In this document: piece by piece, positions 17,672 through 24,973 of the stretch
Numbering within the stretch: position 1 is the stretch's first letter
Layout: each line of letters opens with the position of its first letter
DNA from: Clostridiales bacterium
GTDB taxonomy: Bacteria; Bacillota; Clostridia; Oscillospirales; Acutalibacteraceae
DNA: 32,090 nt
Reading direction: 5' to 3'
Assembly (NCBI GenBank): GCA_022799115.1
Contig: JAAWNT010000022.1
Span: 1-32,090, forward strand
Translations under genes and position numbers: made by a program
The notes under the pieces: generated by a model
The model's database searches: none
Told to the model about the DNA's origin: nothing
What the model saw: only the letters and a program-made list of their open reading frames with translations

Positions 17672-18595
17672 CTATTTTTGTTGATCCGTATCGTCAAACA
17701 GTTTTTCCTGTTCAAACAACGACTTCTTTATCAGTCTGCCGTTTTCATAGATATATTCCGACTCCCGTCGCTCTGGTTCGGCTTCCAGGTTCGTCTCTGT
17801 CTCCCCCGATTCGTCCCCTTGTTGGACGTTTGTATAATAAGGCTGAATTAGGTAACGTTCCACCACCGGATATACCGCGAAATTAATCAGGAAAGAGAGA
17901 AAAGAGAAAAGTAATATCACACACAGCAAAATAGCCACCAGCATGGCAATGATGTGCAAGCTGTTCAATAAAAACAGGAAGGCAAAAAACAAGATCAGCA
18001 CCAAGGTAACCAGAATATTCTGTTTGAAACCCGCAAAGGCAAGAATCAAAGCGTTTCTGTAAATTGCTCTCAGATTGAGTTCAAACGTAATAATCATCAG
18101 CGTGATGTAATACTGCATGAAGAGGAACACCGCCGACGCAATCAGGCATAGCCCAAAGAGTATATAAAACACGGGTTGAGACGCGGCCTGAAACGCATAA
18201 AATTTTATGGCGATATTCATAGCCACTACAAAAAGATATGTGATAGCGCCATGAATAAGCAACTGCTTCCAATTGGACTTGGCGGTATCCAAAAAATCAC
18301 TGAGGATAAAGGCATGCTCCTCCCTGGCGTAGTTTCTGGTGATATAAGTCAATCCCCCCAAAAACGGAGCCAGTAAAACGAAAGGCAGGCAGGCGATATA
18401 CAAGTTCACCCCTGTCATTCCAATAAAAAAAATCATTATCCCCACAAGAATTACAGGAATCAAAAACAACAGATTGCATCTAATCAAAGGAAAAAACTTA
18501 CGCCCCAAAATCTCAAAAAAGAGTACAATCCTCTTTTTCGGCGGCGCATTCTTGCTGACACCGGGCCCCGGCTTGCTGTAATTGAACAATGGCAA
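17672..18595 (-). CDS. YesL/DUF624 family membrane protein
   Basis: An integral membrane protein of 307 aa from a TTG at 18595. That start is chosen because GGAG lies about 10 bases upstream and the resulting N-terminus, PLFNYSKPGPGVSKN, is the usual opening of clostridial YesL proteins; a GTG at 18625 is also open but has no ribosome site. About six hydrophobic segments lie between residues 35 and 245, followed by an acidic cytoplasmic tail with an EYIYENGRLIKKSLFEQ stretch. The family occurs beside sugar uptake genes in some bacteria, but nothing like that is present here. Function unknown. Confidence 0.75.
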   Translation of the reverse strand: MPLFNYSKPGPGVSKNAPPKKRIVLFFEILGRKFFPLIRCNLLFLIPVILVGIMIFFIGMTGVNLYIACLPFVLLAPFLGGLTYITRNYAREEHAFILSDFLDTAKSNWKQLLIHGAITYLFVVAMNIAIKFYAFQAASQPVFYILFGLCLIASAVFLFMQYYITLMIITFELNLRAIYRNALILAFAGFKQNILVTLVLILFFAFLFLLNSLHIIAMLVAILLCVILLFSFLSFLINFAVYPVVERYLIQPYYTNVQQGDESGETETNLEAEPERRESEYIYENGRLIKKSLFEQEKLFDDTDQQK

Positions 18596-18738
18596 AACGA
18601 TCCAACTCCTATCTCGGTCAATCACCCGTCCATTTTTGCCTATGGGCGGTGGTGATAAGATACTTTAGCAAAATGGTCGAGAACCTACGCTCAACGCTTG
18701 GGGAATGATACCCACGCGCTCAAACATCTACTGATCCT

Positions 18739-19383
18739 CTACAAAGCGATTATACCAGCCAAAAGGGTAGTAAGCAACATGTCAAACAGAGCGGCTACCG
18801 CTCCAATGGTCAATATGATCCCATTCTTAATGAGATAATCCTTCCACGCAGGACTGGCCCCACGCCCCTTTCCAAAGGAAAAGCTGGCGCTGGTCAATTC
18901 CTTGGAAAAACGCATTCCCTCACGAGCGGACAAAATCACCGCAATCGAAGAAAGCACCATTCCCGGCAACATCACCGCCAGATGAAAGAGCACTCCCTTC
19001 CAGCTATAGCTGGCATACAAAAACCCGGAGGAAACCCCCAAACCAAATCCGCGAAAAAAGGGCAAAACAGGTGTGAATATACTGCCCCACACCGACAGAC
19101 CCATCAAAACACCCGCCAGCAAAAACAAAAATACCGAGGTGAGGGAGGCTGCAAAGATCGTCAACATCGTTTGTCCTTCCCTAAGCTCAAAATTGCTGGC
19201 AAATAAAAAATCCAGTTTGGACAATACCGACTCGTCGGCGCACTTGGCAGAAAGAACTCCGCAAACCATTCCAACCAGCAGGATCCCTGTGAGCAAAAGC
19301 AGAGTTCCTTTGTTGGCCAATTCCTTCTTTATGGATTTTAAAGGGAAATTCGGGGTAGCCGCGGAAAAATAAATCCTCTTCAT
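18739..19383 (-). CDS. SpoIIM-like membrane protein
   Basis: 214 aa from the ATG at 19383, 6 bases after GGAGG (the ATG at 19389 directly abuts that site). About five membrane helices. The central part, FFRGFGLGVSSGFLYASYSWKG followed by LPGMVLSS, matches the stage II sporulation protein M pattern. In Bacillus, SpoIIM forms the DMP complex with SpoIID and SpoIIP that thins septal peptidoglycan during engulfment. A possible sigma-E promoter lies upstream. The other two subunits are not in the window; an unrelated member of the wider DUF95 family cannot be excluded. Confidence 0.75.
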   Translation of the reverse strand: MKRIYFSAATPNFPLKSIKKELANKGTLLLLTGILLVGMVCGVLSAKCADESVLSKLDFLFASNFELREGQTMLTIFAASLTSVFLFLLAGVLMGLSVWGSIFTPVLPFFRGFGLGVSSGFLYASYSWKGVLFHLAVMLPGMVLSSIAVILSAREGMRFSKELTSASFSFGKGRGASPAWKDYLIKNGIILTIGAVAALFDMLLTTLLAGIIAL

Positions 19384-19435
19384 ACACATCCTCCATTATG
19401 GGCAAGCCTTGCAATCGATTTGCTTTCCCACTAAG

Positions 19436-19464
19436 AAAGTATGCGATGAATTTGTCATTTATGA
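19436..19464 (-). promoter_or_regulatory. possible sigma-E promoter of the SpoIIM-like gene
   Basis: On the minus strand TCATAAAT (19457-19464), 13 bases, then CATACTTT (19436-19443). This resembles mother-cell sigma-E elements (ATA in the -35, CATAC in the -10). The match is partial, so the confidence is low. Confidence 0.25.
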
Positions 19465-19480
19465 ATGCGTGTCCGTCTCT

Positions 19481-20287
19481 TTATCTTCCCAGTTCTTCCG
19501 CGCGGCGGGTGCAGCGATCCATAGCATCCATCAGGGCCGGATAAAACCCTTTTTCCTCCAACGCCTCCAGCGCCTTCAAGGTAGTTCCTCCCGGAGAGGA
19601 TACCATTTTAATCAGCTCGTCCGGGGTATAGCCGGACTCCTTGAGCATTCCCGCGCTGCCCTCCAGCGTCTTACAGGTTAACTGCAACGCCGCCTGAGCA
19701 TCAATGCCCTGGCTGGCTGCATAATCCAGTATCGCCTTGGCAAATAAATACACATATGCAGGACTGCTGCCGTTTACCGCAATGATCGCGTTCATCTTGT
19801 CCTCGGTGAGCACAGCCGTCTCTCCGGACGCTTCAAAAATCCGCTGCACGCAACGGAAATCCTCTTCGGTTACATTATCTGCCCGGCACAGAGCGGTGGC
19901 TCCCTTGCCGATCAACAGCGGAGTATTGGGCATAGCCCGCACCACCGGACACTTTATTCCCAATTCCCCTGTGATAAAGGAGATGGATATTCCTGCTGCA
20001 ATGGAAACAAATATTTTTTCTTTGGTCACTGCCTGACGAATTTCCGACAACACTTCGCTGTAATTTTGGGGCTTGACCGCTAAAAAAATAACGTCGCTGA
20101 CCGTCACTACTTCACTGGCATTGGACTGAACACGCATCCCCTTGGCGGCAAAACCCGCGCATTTCTGCCTGTCCACATCATAAAGGGCGATTTGATCTGC
20201 CAAAAATCCGCCTTTGTCAACCATTCCGTTGATGATGGCCTTCGCCATATTTCCAGCGCCGATAAATCCAATTTTTACTTTTTGCAT
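19481..20287 (-). CDS. proC: pyrroline-5-carboxylate reductase
   Basis: NAD(P)H-dependent reduction of pyrroline-5-carboxylate to proline; cytosolic. 268 aa from the ATG at 20287, with an AGGT site upstream; the open frame upstream adds a non-homologous stretch. The Rossmann motif GFIGAGNMAKA is at 7-17, then VFLAVKPQ, VRAMPNTPLLIGKGATAL, and the C-terminal signature around SSPGGTTLKALEALEEKGF. It precedes the SpoIIM-like gene on the same strand with a 97-base gap. Its promoter carries a dyad. Confidence 0.96.
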   Translation of the reverse strand: MQKVKIGFIGAGNMAKAIINGMVDKGGFLADQIALYDVDRQKCAGFAAKGMRVQSNASEVVTVSDVIFLAVKPQNYSEVLSEIRQAVTKEKIFVSIAAGISISFITGELGIKCPVVRAMPNTPLLIGKGATALCRADNVTEEDFRCVQRIFEASGETAVLTEDKMNAIIAVNGSSPAYVYLFAKAILDYAASQGIDAQAALQLTCKTLEGSAGMLKESGYTPDELIKMVSSPGGTTLKALEALEEKGFYPALMDAMDRCTRRAEELGR

Positions 20288-20312
20288 GAGAACACCTACC
20301 TTGTAGTAATAT

Positions 20313-20341
20313 ACTATAATATATTTTCCATAGAAAATCAA
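20313..20341 (-). promoter_or_regulatory. proC promoter with an internal dyad
   Basis: On the minus strand TTGATT (20336-20341), a 17-base spacer and TATAGT (20313-20318). A dyad ATTTTC-CATA-GAAAAT (20323-20338) lies inside the spacer and touches the -35. That position fits an operator. Confidence 0.6.
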
Positions 20342-20453
20342 TGCTCAGAAGCGGAATCATGCTTTGTCCTGCAAAAATGTCAGACCGTTCTCCAGCGATT
20401 TATGGCGCCTATGAGCCCGTTCACCGGTAATCCGATTAGGTACGCCCAATGCA

Positions 20454-20479
20454 AAAAAGCCCGAGTAATCGGGCTTTTT
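20454..20479 (-). terminator. terminator of the tgt-scfAB unit
   Basis: An 11-bp stem (20454-20464 with 20469-20479) has a 4-base loop. A U-run follows on the minus strand. It lies 64 bases after the scfB stop. Confidence 0.85.
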
Positions 20480-20543
20480 CAGAATCACAAAGGCGTCTAT
20501 ACCGCATCATAAGGAAAAGGGACATGGATGGGGCACGATATTT

Positions 20544-21905
20544 TTACTCCGCAAGAGCCGCCTTTATCATTACTGCGCATTCCAGCCGCTTTTTTTCCAG
20601 ATCGCAGGATATCTTATGGGATTTAAGCACATCCCCCTCATACTGCCAGCTATTGGCGTTGCAACCGCCGCTGCAATAAAATTTTGCCCAACAGTTTTTA
20701 CACTCTGTTTTCGTGTACACATTGGCGCTTGCAAAGGATTTCTTCATATCCTCCCGGAAAGAGTCGTCCCTGAGATCTCCCATTTTCCATTGCTCTTCTC
20801 CTACAAATTGGTGACAGGGATAGATCTCGCCTTCCGGCGTCACCGCAACATATTCATTGCCGCAGCCGCAGCCGCGCAGCCGCTTGATTGCGCAGGGTCC
20901 TTGTTCCAAATCCAGCATAAAGTGGAAGAAATTAAAGGCGTTGCCCTCTTTTTTCCGATCAATAATGGTTTTTGCTAAGGTCTCATATTCCTCATATACC
21001 CGGGGCAAGTCCTCCTCTTTGATGGAGTACTCCAGCTTGGGATCCGATACCACCGGCTCCACGGATATCTGGTCAAACCCAAGCTCAGCCATATGAAGCA
21101 CATCTTGGGTAAAATCCAGATTGTGTTTCGTAAAAGTGCCGCGAGTATAATAGTCTTTATCCCCTCGCTGCGCCACCAGCTTTTGATATTGGGGAACGAT
21201 CCGATCGTAACAGCCGTCACCGTTGACTCGTACCCGCAAGCGGTCGTTAACCTCCTTGCGTCCGTCCAGAGACAGCACCACATTGGACATTTCTCGATTG
21301 ATAAAGTCGATTTTATCGTCCGTCAGCAGCAATCCGTTCGTAGTAATGGTAAAGCGAAATCGTTTGTTGTGTTGCTTTTCCAGGCTTCTGGCGTATTCTA
21401 CCACCTGCTTAACCACTTCAAAGTTCATTAGCGGTTCTCCGCCAAAGAAATCAACCTCCAGGTTGTGCCGACTGCCCGATCTCTCAATGAGAAAATCAAT
21501 GGCTTTTTTTCCGATCTCAAAGGGCATCAACATACGTCCCCGGCCAAAGTCCCCCTTTGCGGCAAAACAATACTCACAGCGGAGATTACAGTCGTGGGCG
21601 ATATTCAGGCACATCGCCTTTACCGGAGCCTCTGTCATCATATTGGCAAACGGCTCATAGGAATCGGCAGAAAACAGTTGACCAGCCTGATACAGCGCAT
21701 AGAGCTCTTCATAGGCTTCTTTGAGCTCTTGTTCCCCATACCGATCTCCCAATTGGGGGGTTAATTCTCTGGGCATTTCCTCCGGGAGCTCCTCGGTAGA
21801 AAGCGCAGACAGGATGTCGTAGGAGCAATCGTCCACCACATGGACCGCACCGCTGTTTATGTCCATAACAATGGAATATCCATTCAGTCGATATTGATGT
21901 ATCAT
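20544..21905 (-). CDS. scfB: SCIFF peptide maturase, radical SAM/SPASM
   Basis: A radical S-adenosylmethionine enzyme that forms thioether links from Cys residues to alpha carbons in the SCIFF peptide. 453 aa. The N-terminal ~90 residues fit a peptide-binding RRE-type domain. The radical SAM cluster is bound by C106, C110 and C113 (CNLRCEYC), and FFGGEP follows at 153-158. The SPASM auxiliary-cluster cysteines are visible from C338 on: C346, C348, C364, C402, C405, C411, C415, C434. The ATG at 21905 follows AAGGA. It lies downstream of the precursor gene scfA, separated by a hairpin, and is followed by a strong terminator. Confidence 0.95.
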   Translation of the reverse strand: MIHQYRLNGYSIVMDINSGAVHVVDDCSYDILSALSTEELPEEMPRELTPQLGDRYGEQELKEAYEELYALYQAGQLFSADSYEPFANMMTEAPVKAMCLNIAHDCNLRCEYCFAAKGDFGRGRMLMPFEIGKKAIDFLIERSGSRHNLEVDFFGGEPLMNFEVVKQVVEYARSLEKQHNKRFRFTITTNGLLLTDDKIDFINREMSNVVLSLDGRKEVNDRLRVRVNGDGCYDRIVPQYQKLVAQRGDKDYYTRGTFTKHNLDFTQDVLHMAELGFDQISVEPVVSDPKLEYSIKEEDLPRVYEEYETLAKTIIDRKKEGNAFNFFHFMLDLEQGPCAIKRLRGCGCGNEYVAVTPEGEIYPCHQFVGEEQWKMGDLRDDSFREDMKKSFASANVYTKTECKNCWAKFYCSGGCNANSWQYEGDVLKSHKISCDLEKKRLECAVMIKAALAE

Positions 21906-21944
21906 AAGGTATCCTTCTCCATTTAAATTTAGACAAATAAAATC

Positions 21945-22002
21945 GTAGGGGCGGTCCGCAAACCGGTTCCTCTTCTCGGATCCGCTTTGGGAATGCCCCT
22001 AC
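21945..22002 (-). other. long hairpin between scfA and scfB
   Basis: The outer arms GTAGGGGC (21945-21952) and GCCCCTAC (21995-22002) pair perfectly over 8 bp, with GC-rich partly complementary sequence inside. There is no U-run. The position suggests a stabiliser of the short scfA transcript or partial attenuation before scfB. The GTAGGGGC ends also resemble dispersed small repeats seen in gut clostridia (from memory). Confidence 0.5.
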
Positions 22003-22029
22003 TTCGGTTTCTCCAGCTATTAAACCGGA

Positions 22030-22167
22030 TTATTTTTCACATTTCTGATTGGCAACCGTGCAGGAAGTCTTGCAAGCGGACTGGCAGGAAGCCTGGCACT
22101 CGCCACAGCCGCCCTTGACAGCGCTTTCCTTCAGATTAGCCTTATTCAAGGTCTTAATGTGCTTCAT
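22030..22167 (-). CDS. scfA: SCIFF precursor peptide (six cysteines in 45 residues)
   Basis: Exactly 45 aa, starting MKHIKTLNKANLKESA and ending QKCEK, with six cysteines at 21, 24, 28, 32, 36 and 43. This is the defining layout of the ribosomally made SCIFF peptide family found across Clostridia. The leader is residues 1-20; the core is the Cys-rich part with Gly/Ala/Ser/Thr between the cysteines. GGAGG lies 8 bases before the ATG. Its maturase gene scfB is 124 bases downstream, and an extended -10 promoter lies just upstream. The mature product's biological role is unknown; ScfB thioether chemistry is established for the family. Confidence 0.95.
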   Translation of the reverse strand: MKHIKTLNKANLKESAVKGGCGECQASCQSACKTSCTVANQKCEK

Positions 22168-22206
22168 TTCGTCATCCTCCGTTTCCCTTTTGTTGTTACA
22201 TAAAAT

Positions 22207-22215
22207 ATTATACCA
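22207..22215 (-). promoter_or_regulatory. extended -10 promoter of scfA
   Basis: TGGTATAAT on the minus strand (22207-22215) is a perfect extended -10, with an AT-rich poor -35. It lies in the 70-base gap after the TIGR04086-like gene, so scfA can be transcribed apart from tgt and yajC. Confidence 0.55.
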
Positions 22216-22237
22216 TAAAATCTGACAAAATAAACCC

Positions 22238-22651
22238 TTATTTTCGCTTTGATCGTTTATTTACCCCTATGATTCCGCCGATGGCTCCCGCCAGCATCAT
22301 CAGGACTCCCTTTACCAGTGCAAAGGTGGAGAAAGGCTCCCGAATCGCGATCACGCTGACCAGGCACACAATAACAAACAGCAGCATTCCGGAAAGGATG
22401 CCAAACAGCAGCCCCTGAACCCGGAGAATTCTCACCGTGATGTATCCGCCGATAAAAGCGCCCAATGCGCAGGAAACCAGAATCAATGGCTGAATCATGG
22501 TTTGCGGAATGACCTTTGCACTTACAAAGAAGATGGCAAAGACAAACAGACAAAGCATGCACATAATGCCGCCGACAGCCGTCCCCAGTACAATTGATTT
22601 GATGGATTTACTCATGTTGCCCTGGACACCGCCATTTTTATCATAACCCAA
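22238..22651 (-). CDS. TIGR04086-like membrane protein
   Basis: A small membrane protein, 137 aa from a TTG at 22651, which is 6 bases after a GGGGGG ribosome site. An ATG at 22615 (MSKSIKSIV) is the alternative and may be closer to the family start. There are four hydrophobic helices with glycine-rich cores (GTAVGGIMCMLCLFVFAIFF; CALGAFIGGYITVRIL; GILSGMLLFVIVCLVSVIAI; GVLMMLAGAIGGIIGV) and a basic tail. This layout and the place between yajC and the SCIFF genes fit the clostridial TIGR04086 family, known mainly by its neighbourhood. Function unknown. Confidence 0.7.
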   Translation of the reverse strand: MGYDKNGGVQGNMSKSIKSIVLGTAVGGIMCMLCLFVFAIFFVSAKVIPQTMIQPLILVSCALGAFIGGYITVRILRVQGLLFGILSGMLLFVIVCLVSVIAIREPFSTFALVKGVLMMLAGAIGGIIGVNKRSKRK

Positions 22652-22711
22652 TTGTATCCCCCCTTGAAACATCTGTTATAACATATTCAAAGGGTTTGGA
22701 TATTATGATAC

Positions 22712-23068
22712 TTATTCCGCGTTATCATGAACGGTATCGCAGCTGGCGATAGACCAACGCTTGATACGAATCTTGCTGCGGTCAATACCTGTCTCAATCA
22801 CAATAGAGTCAGTCTCTTCTTTGATGCTGACTATTTTTCCCATGATACCGCCAATGGTGGTGACGTCATCGCCTACCTGCAACTCCTGGCGCATCTTCTC
22901 TTCCTTTTTTCTTCTCTTGTTTTGGGGACGGATCATTACAAAATACATAACGCCCACCAACACCACAATCATCGCAAGAGAAATCCACATGCTGCCTCCG
23001 CCTGTGGCATCAGTCCCTGCGGTTAGCAACACATTGTTTAATACAGACATACTGCTCATTACAGACAT
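22712..23068 (-). CDS. yajC: Sec translocon accessory protein YajC
   Basis: 118 aa. One transmembrane helix at about 27-46 (WISLAMIVVLVGVMYFVMI) is followed by RPQNKRRKKEEKMRQELQVGDDVTTIGGIMGKI, the YajC signature, and a small beta domain. It joins SecDF at the Sec translocon. The first ATG (23068) is only 3 bases from GGAGG; the in-frame ATG at 23059 has longer spacing. ATGTCTGTA is repeated at the start, encoding MSV twice. It lies between tgt and the TIGR04086-like gene; tgt-yajC is a widespread pairing. Confidence 0.93.
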   Translation of the reverse strand: MSVMSSMSVLNNVLLTAGTDATGGGSMWISLAMIVVLVGVMYFVMIRPQNKRRKKEEKMRQELQVGDDVTTIGGIMGKIVSIKEETDSIVIETGIDRSKIRIKRWSIASCDTVHDNAE

Positions 23069-23125
23069 ACACCTCCATAAATAATAGAATGATTATAACA
23101 ATAATTGGACAAGCATGCAAGCTTT

Positions 23126-24256
23126 TTATATCCGCATCCCCAGGATTTCCCGGTATTTCCGGTAAAAAGAGGTAAATTCTCCCTCGTCAAGCGCCCGGCG
23201 GATCCGCTCCAACAGAGTGTTGTAGAAATAGATATTGTGCATCACGCTCAAACGCATAGCAAGCATCTCTCCACTTTTAAAGAGATGCCGCAGATAGGAG
23301 CGGGAGAAATTTCGACATACCGGGCAATCACACTGTTCGTCCACCGGCAGGTCGTCCAGCTCATATTTGGCATTCATCAGGTTGCGAATCCCCTGCCAGG
23401 TAAACAGATGACCGTGACGGGCGTTGCGGCTGGGCATCACGCAATCGAAAAGGTCCACGCCGCGGAATACCGCCTCCAGAATATTCACCGGAGTGCCCAC
23501 TCCCATTAAATAACGAATTTTTTCAGAGGGCATCTCGGGTTCCACTGCCTCAATGATCCGGTACATCTCTTCCGCGCTTTCTCCAACCGCCAAGCCGCCA
23601 ATGGCATATCCGTCAAGATTCAAATCTCGAATCTCACGCATATGGCGGATGCGCAAATCCTCATAAGTACTGCCCTGATTAATGCCAAAGAGCATTTGTT
23701 TTGGGTTGATGGTGTCTTCCAGCCCGTTAAGCCTGTCCATCTCATCCTTGCAGCGATGCAGCCAACGGGTAGTACGCTCACAGGACTGCTTCACGTAATC
23801 GTACTCCGCGGGATTTTCCACACACTCGTCAAAGGCCATAGCGATGGTGGAAGCCAGGTTGGATTGTATGCGCATACTCTCCTCAGGACCCATAAAAATC
23901 TTATGCCCATCGATATGGGAGGCAAAGGTAACGCCTTCCTCCTTAATATTACGCAGTTTGGACAGCGAAAAAACCTGAAAACCGCCGCTGTCTGTTAAAA
24001 TTGGACCTTGCCAGCCGGTAAAGCGGTGCAAGCCCCCCATCTTTTTCACAACCTGGTCGCCGGGACGCAAATGCAAATGATAGGTATTGCACAGCATCAC
24101 CTGGCATTTTAATTCCTTGAGATCAAATGCAGACACCGCCCCTTTGATCGCCCCACAAGTGGCCACATTCATAAAGCCGGGAGTTTGGACAGTCCCATGA
24201 GGGGTAATAAATTGCGCTCTGCGCGCATGACCTTCCTGTTTCAACAGCTGATACAT
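23126..24256 (-). CDS. tgt: tRNA-guanine transglycosylase
   Basis: Exchanges G34 of GUN-anticodon tRNAs for preQ1 in queuosine synthesis. 376 aa from the ATG at 24256, which is 7 bases after GGGGAG; a TTG two codons earlier is too close to that site. DSGGFQVFSL carries the catalytic Asp region, followed by FMGPEESM, the active-site segment DCVMPSRNARHG, and the zinc site CDCPVC plus His in YLRHLF. First gene of the tgt-yajC-TIGR04086-scfA-scfB series, behind a near-consensus promoter and a leader hairpin. Confidence 0.96.
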   Translation of the reverse strand: MYQLLKQEGHARRAQFITPHGTVQTPGFMNVATCGAIKGAVSAFDLKELKCQVMLCNTYHLHLRPGDQVVKKMGGLHRFTGWQGPILTDSGGFQVFSLSKLRNIKEEGVTFASHIDGHKIFMGPEESMRIQSNLASTIAMAFDECVENPAEYDYVKQSCERTTRWLHRCKDEMDRLNGLEDTINPKQMLFGINQGSTYEDLRIRHMREIRDLNLDGYAIGGLAVGESAEEMYRIIEAVEPEMPSEKIRYLMGVGTPVNILEAVFRGVDLFDCVMPSRNARHGHLFTWQGIRNLMNAKYELDDLPVDEQCDCPVCRNFSRSYLRHLFKSGEMLAMRLSVMHNIYFYNTLLERIRRALDEGEFTSFYRKYREILGMRI

Positions 24257-24296
24257 CGACAATCTCCCCTAATCACCATTCTTTTCTCTATTTACT

Positions 24297-24338
24297 GGTA
24301 AGGCCCTCCCTTTCTCAACGAGATAATAACCCCTTACC
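24297..24338 (-). promoter_or_regulatory. hairpin in the tgt leader
   Basis: The 7-bp outer stem (ggtaagg 24297-24303 with ccttacc 24332-24338) encloses a small tctc/gaga hairpin, inside the ~130-base leader between promoter and tgt. It has no U-run and does not look like a preQ1 riboswitch; its role is unknown. Confidence 0.45.
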
Positions 24339-24390
24339 ACAACATCTATTTGATTTCTCTCGATTGCTTTTATGAAAAGCTTGAATTTTA

Positions 24391-24419
24391 ATTATATCAT
24401 GATTGTATAGGAATCTCAA
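24391..24419 (-). promoter_or_regulatory. tgt operon promoter
   Basis: On the minus strand TTGAGA (24414-24419), a 17-base spacer and TATAAT (24391-24396). Confidence 0.7.
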
Positions 24420-24960
24420 GCTGTAGGATTGTCAAAGATGTGTTACAGATGTAGGAGTTAGAATGACGCGTAACAAGTAAAGAAAAAAGAATAGTTCTGT
24501 GATACGGTAGAGTCACAGAGAACAAACCAAAAAGCGGATGAGATCTATTCGCCTTGAACTCGCTGGAAGCCTTTCGTTTCCACTTTCCCTTAATCGCCCT
24601 TCCCCGAATGTACCGCCCCTGTGCACCCATATTCGCACCAATCATTTCCCATTCGTAGATTCTGGAGATAGATCGCCAATATCCACACCTGTCTCTTGGG
24701 GCAGCATTAGGTATATTAATGAAGATAGGGTCCGCATCCTCTGTCAGATGTATGATATTATTGTAGCGCATGCCGCCCTCATAACGCTGTGATCGTGATG
24801 TAGAATCTCTACTTCATTCTCACCATGTAAAGGAGAATCTTCACGCATTCCGTTCTATGATACCAAATCCATCATAGTATACGTCTATACAGAAAAAACG
24901 ATTGCTTCCATGACATAGAAAGGCGCGGAACCTCATATATTTAATCAGAATACATTAGGG
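24420..24960. other. gap with no supportable gene, possible decayed sequence
   Basis: About 540 bases. A 124-codon open frame on the minus strand (24397-24771) runs into the tgt promoter, has no ribosome site and looks like no family I know. In the same frame just upstream the reading is coding-like but has several stops, which could mean a dead gene. Apart from the pdaA ribosome site I see no promoter, tRNA or strong hairpin. Confidence 0.35.
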
Positions 24961-24973
24961 CGGTGAAACACAT

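Noticed and set aside
24257-24400. preQ1 riboswitch before tgt
   Set aside because: The leader has a 7-bp stem with a long loop and lacks the short C-rich loop and A-rich tail of the known preQ1-I class.
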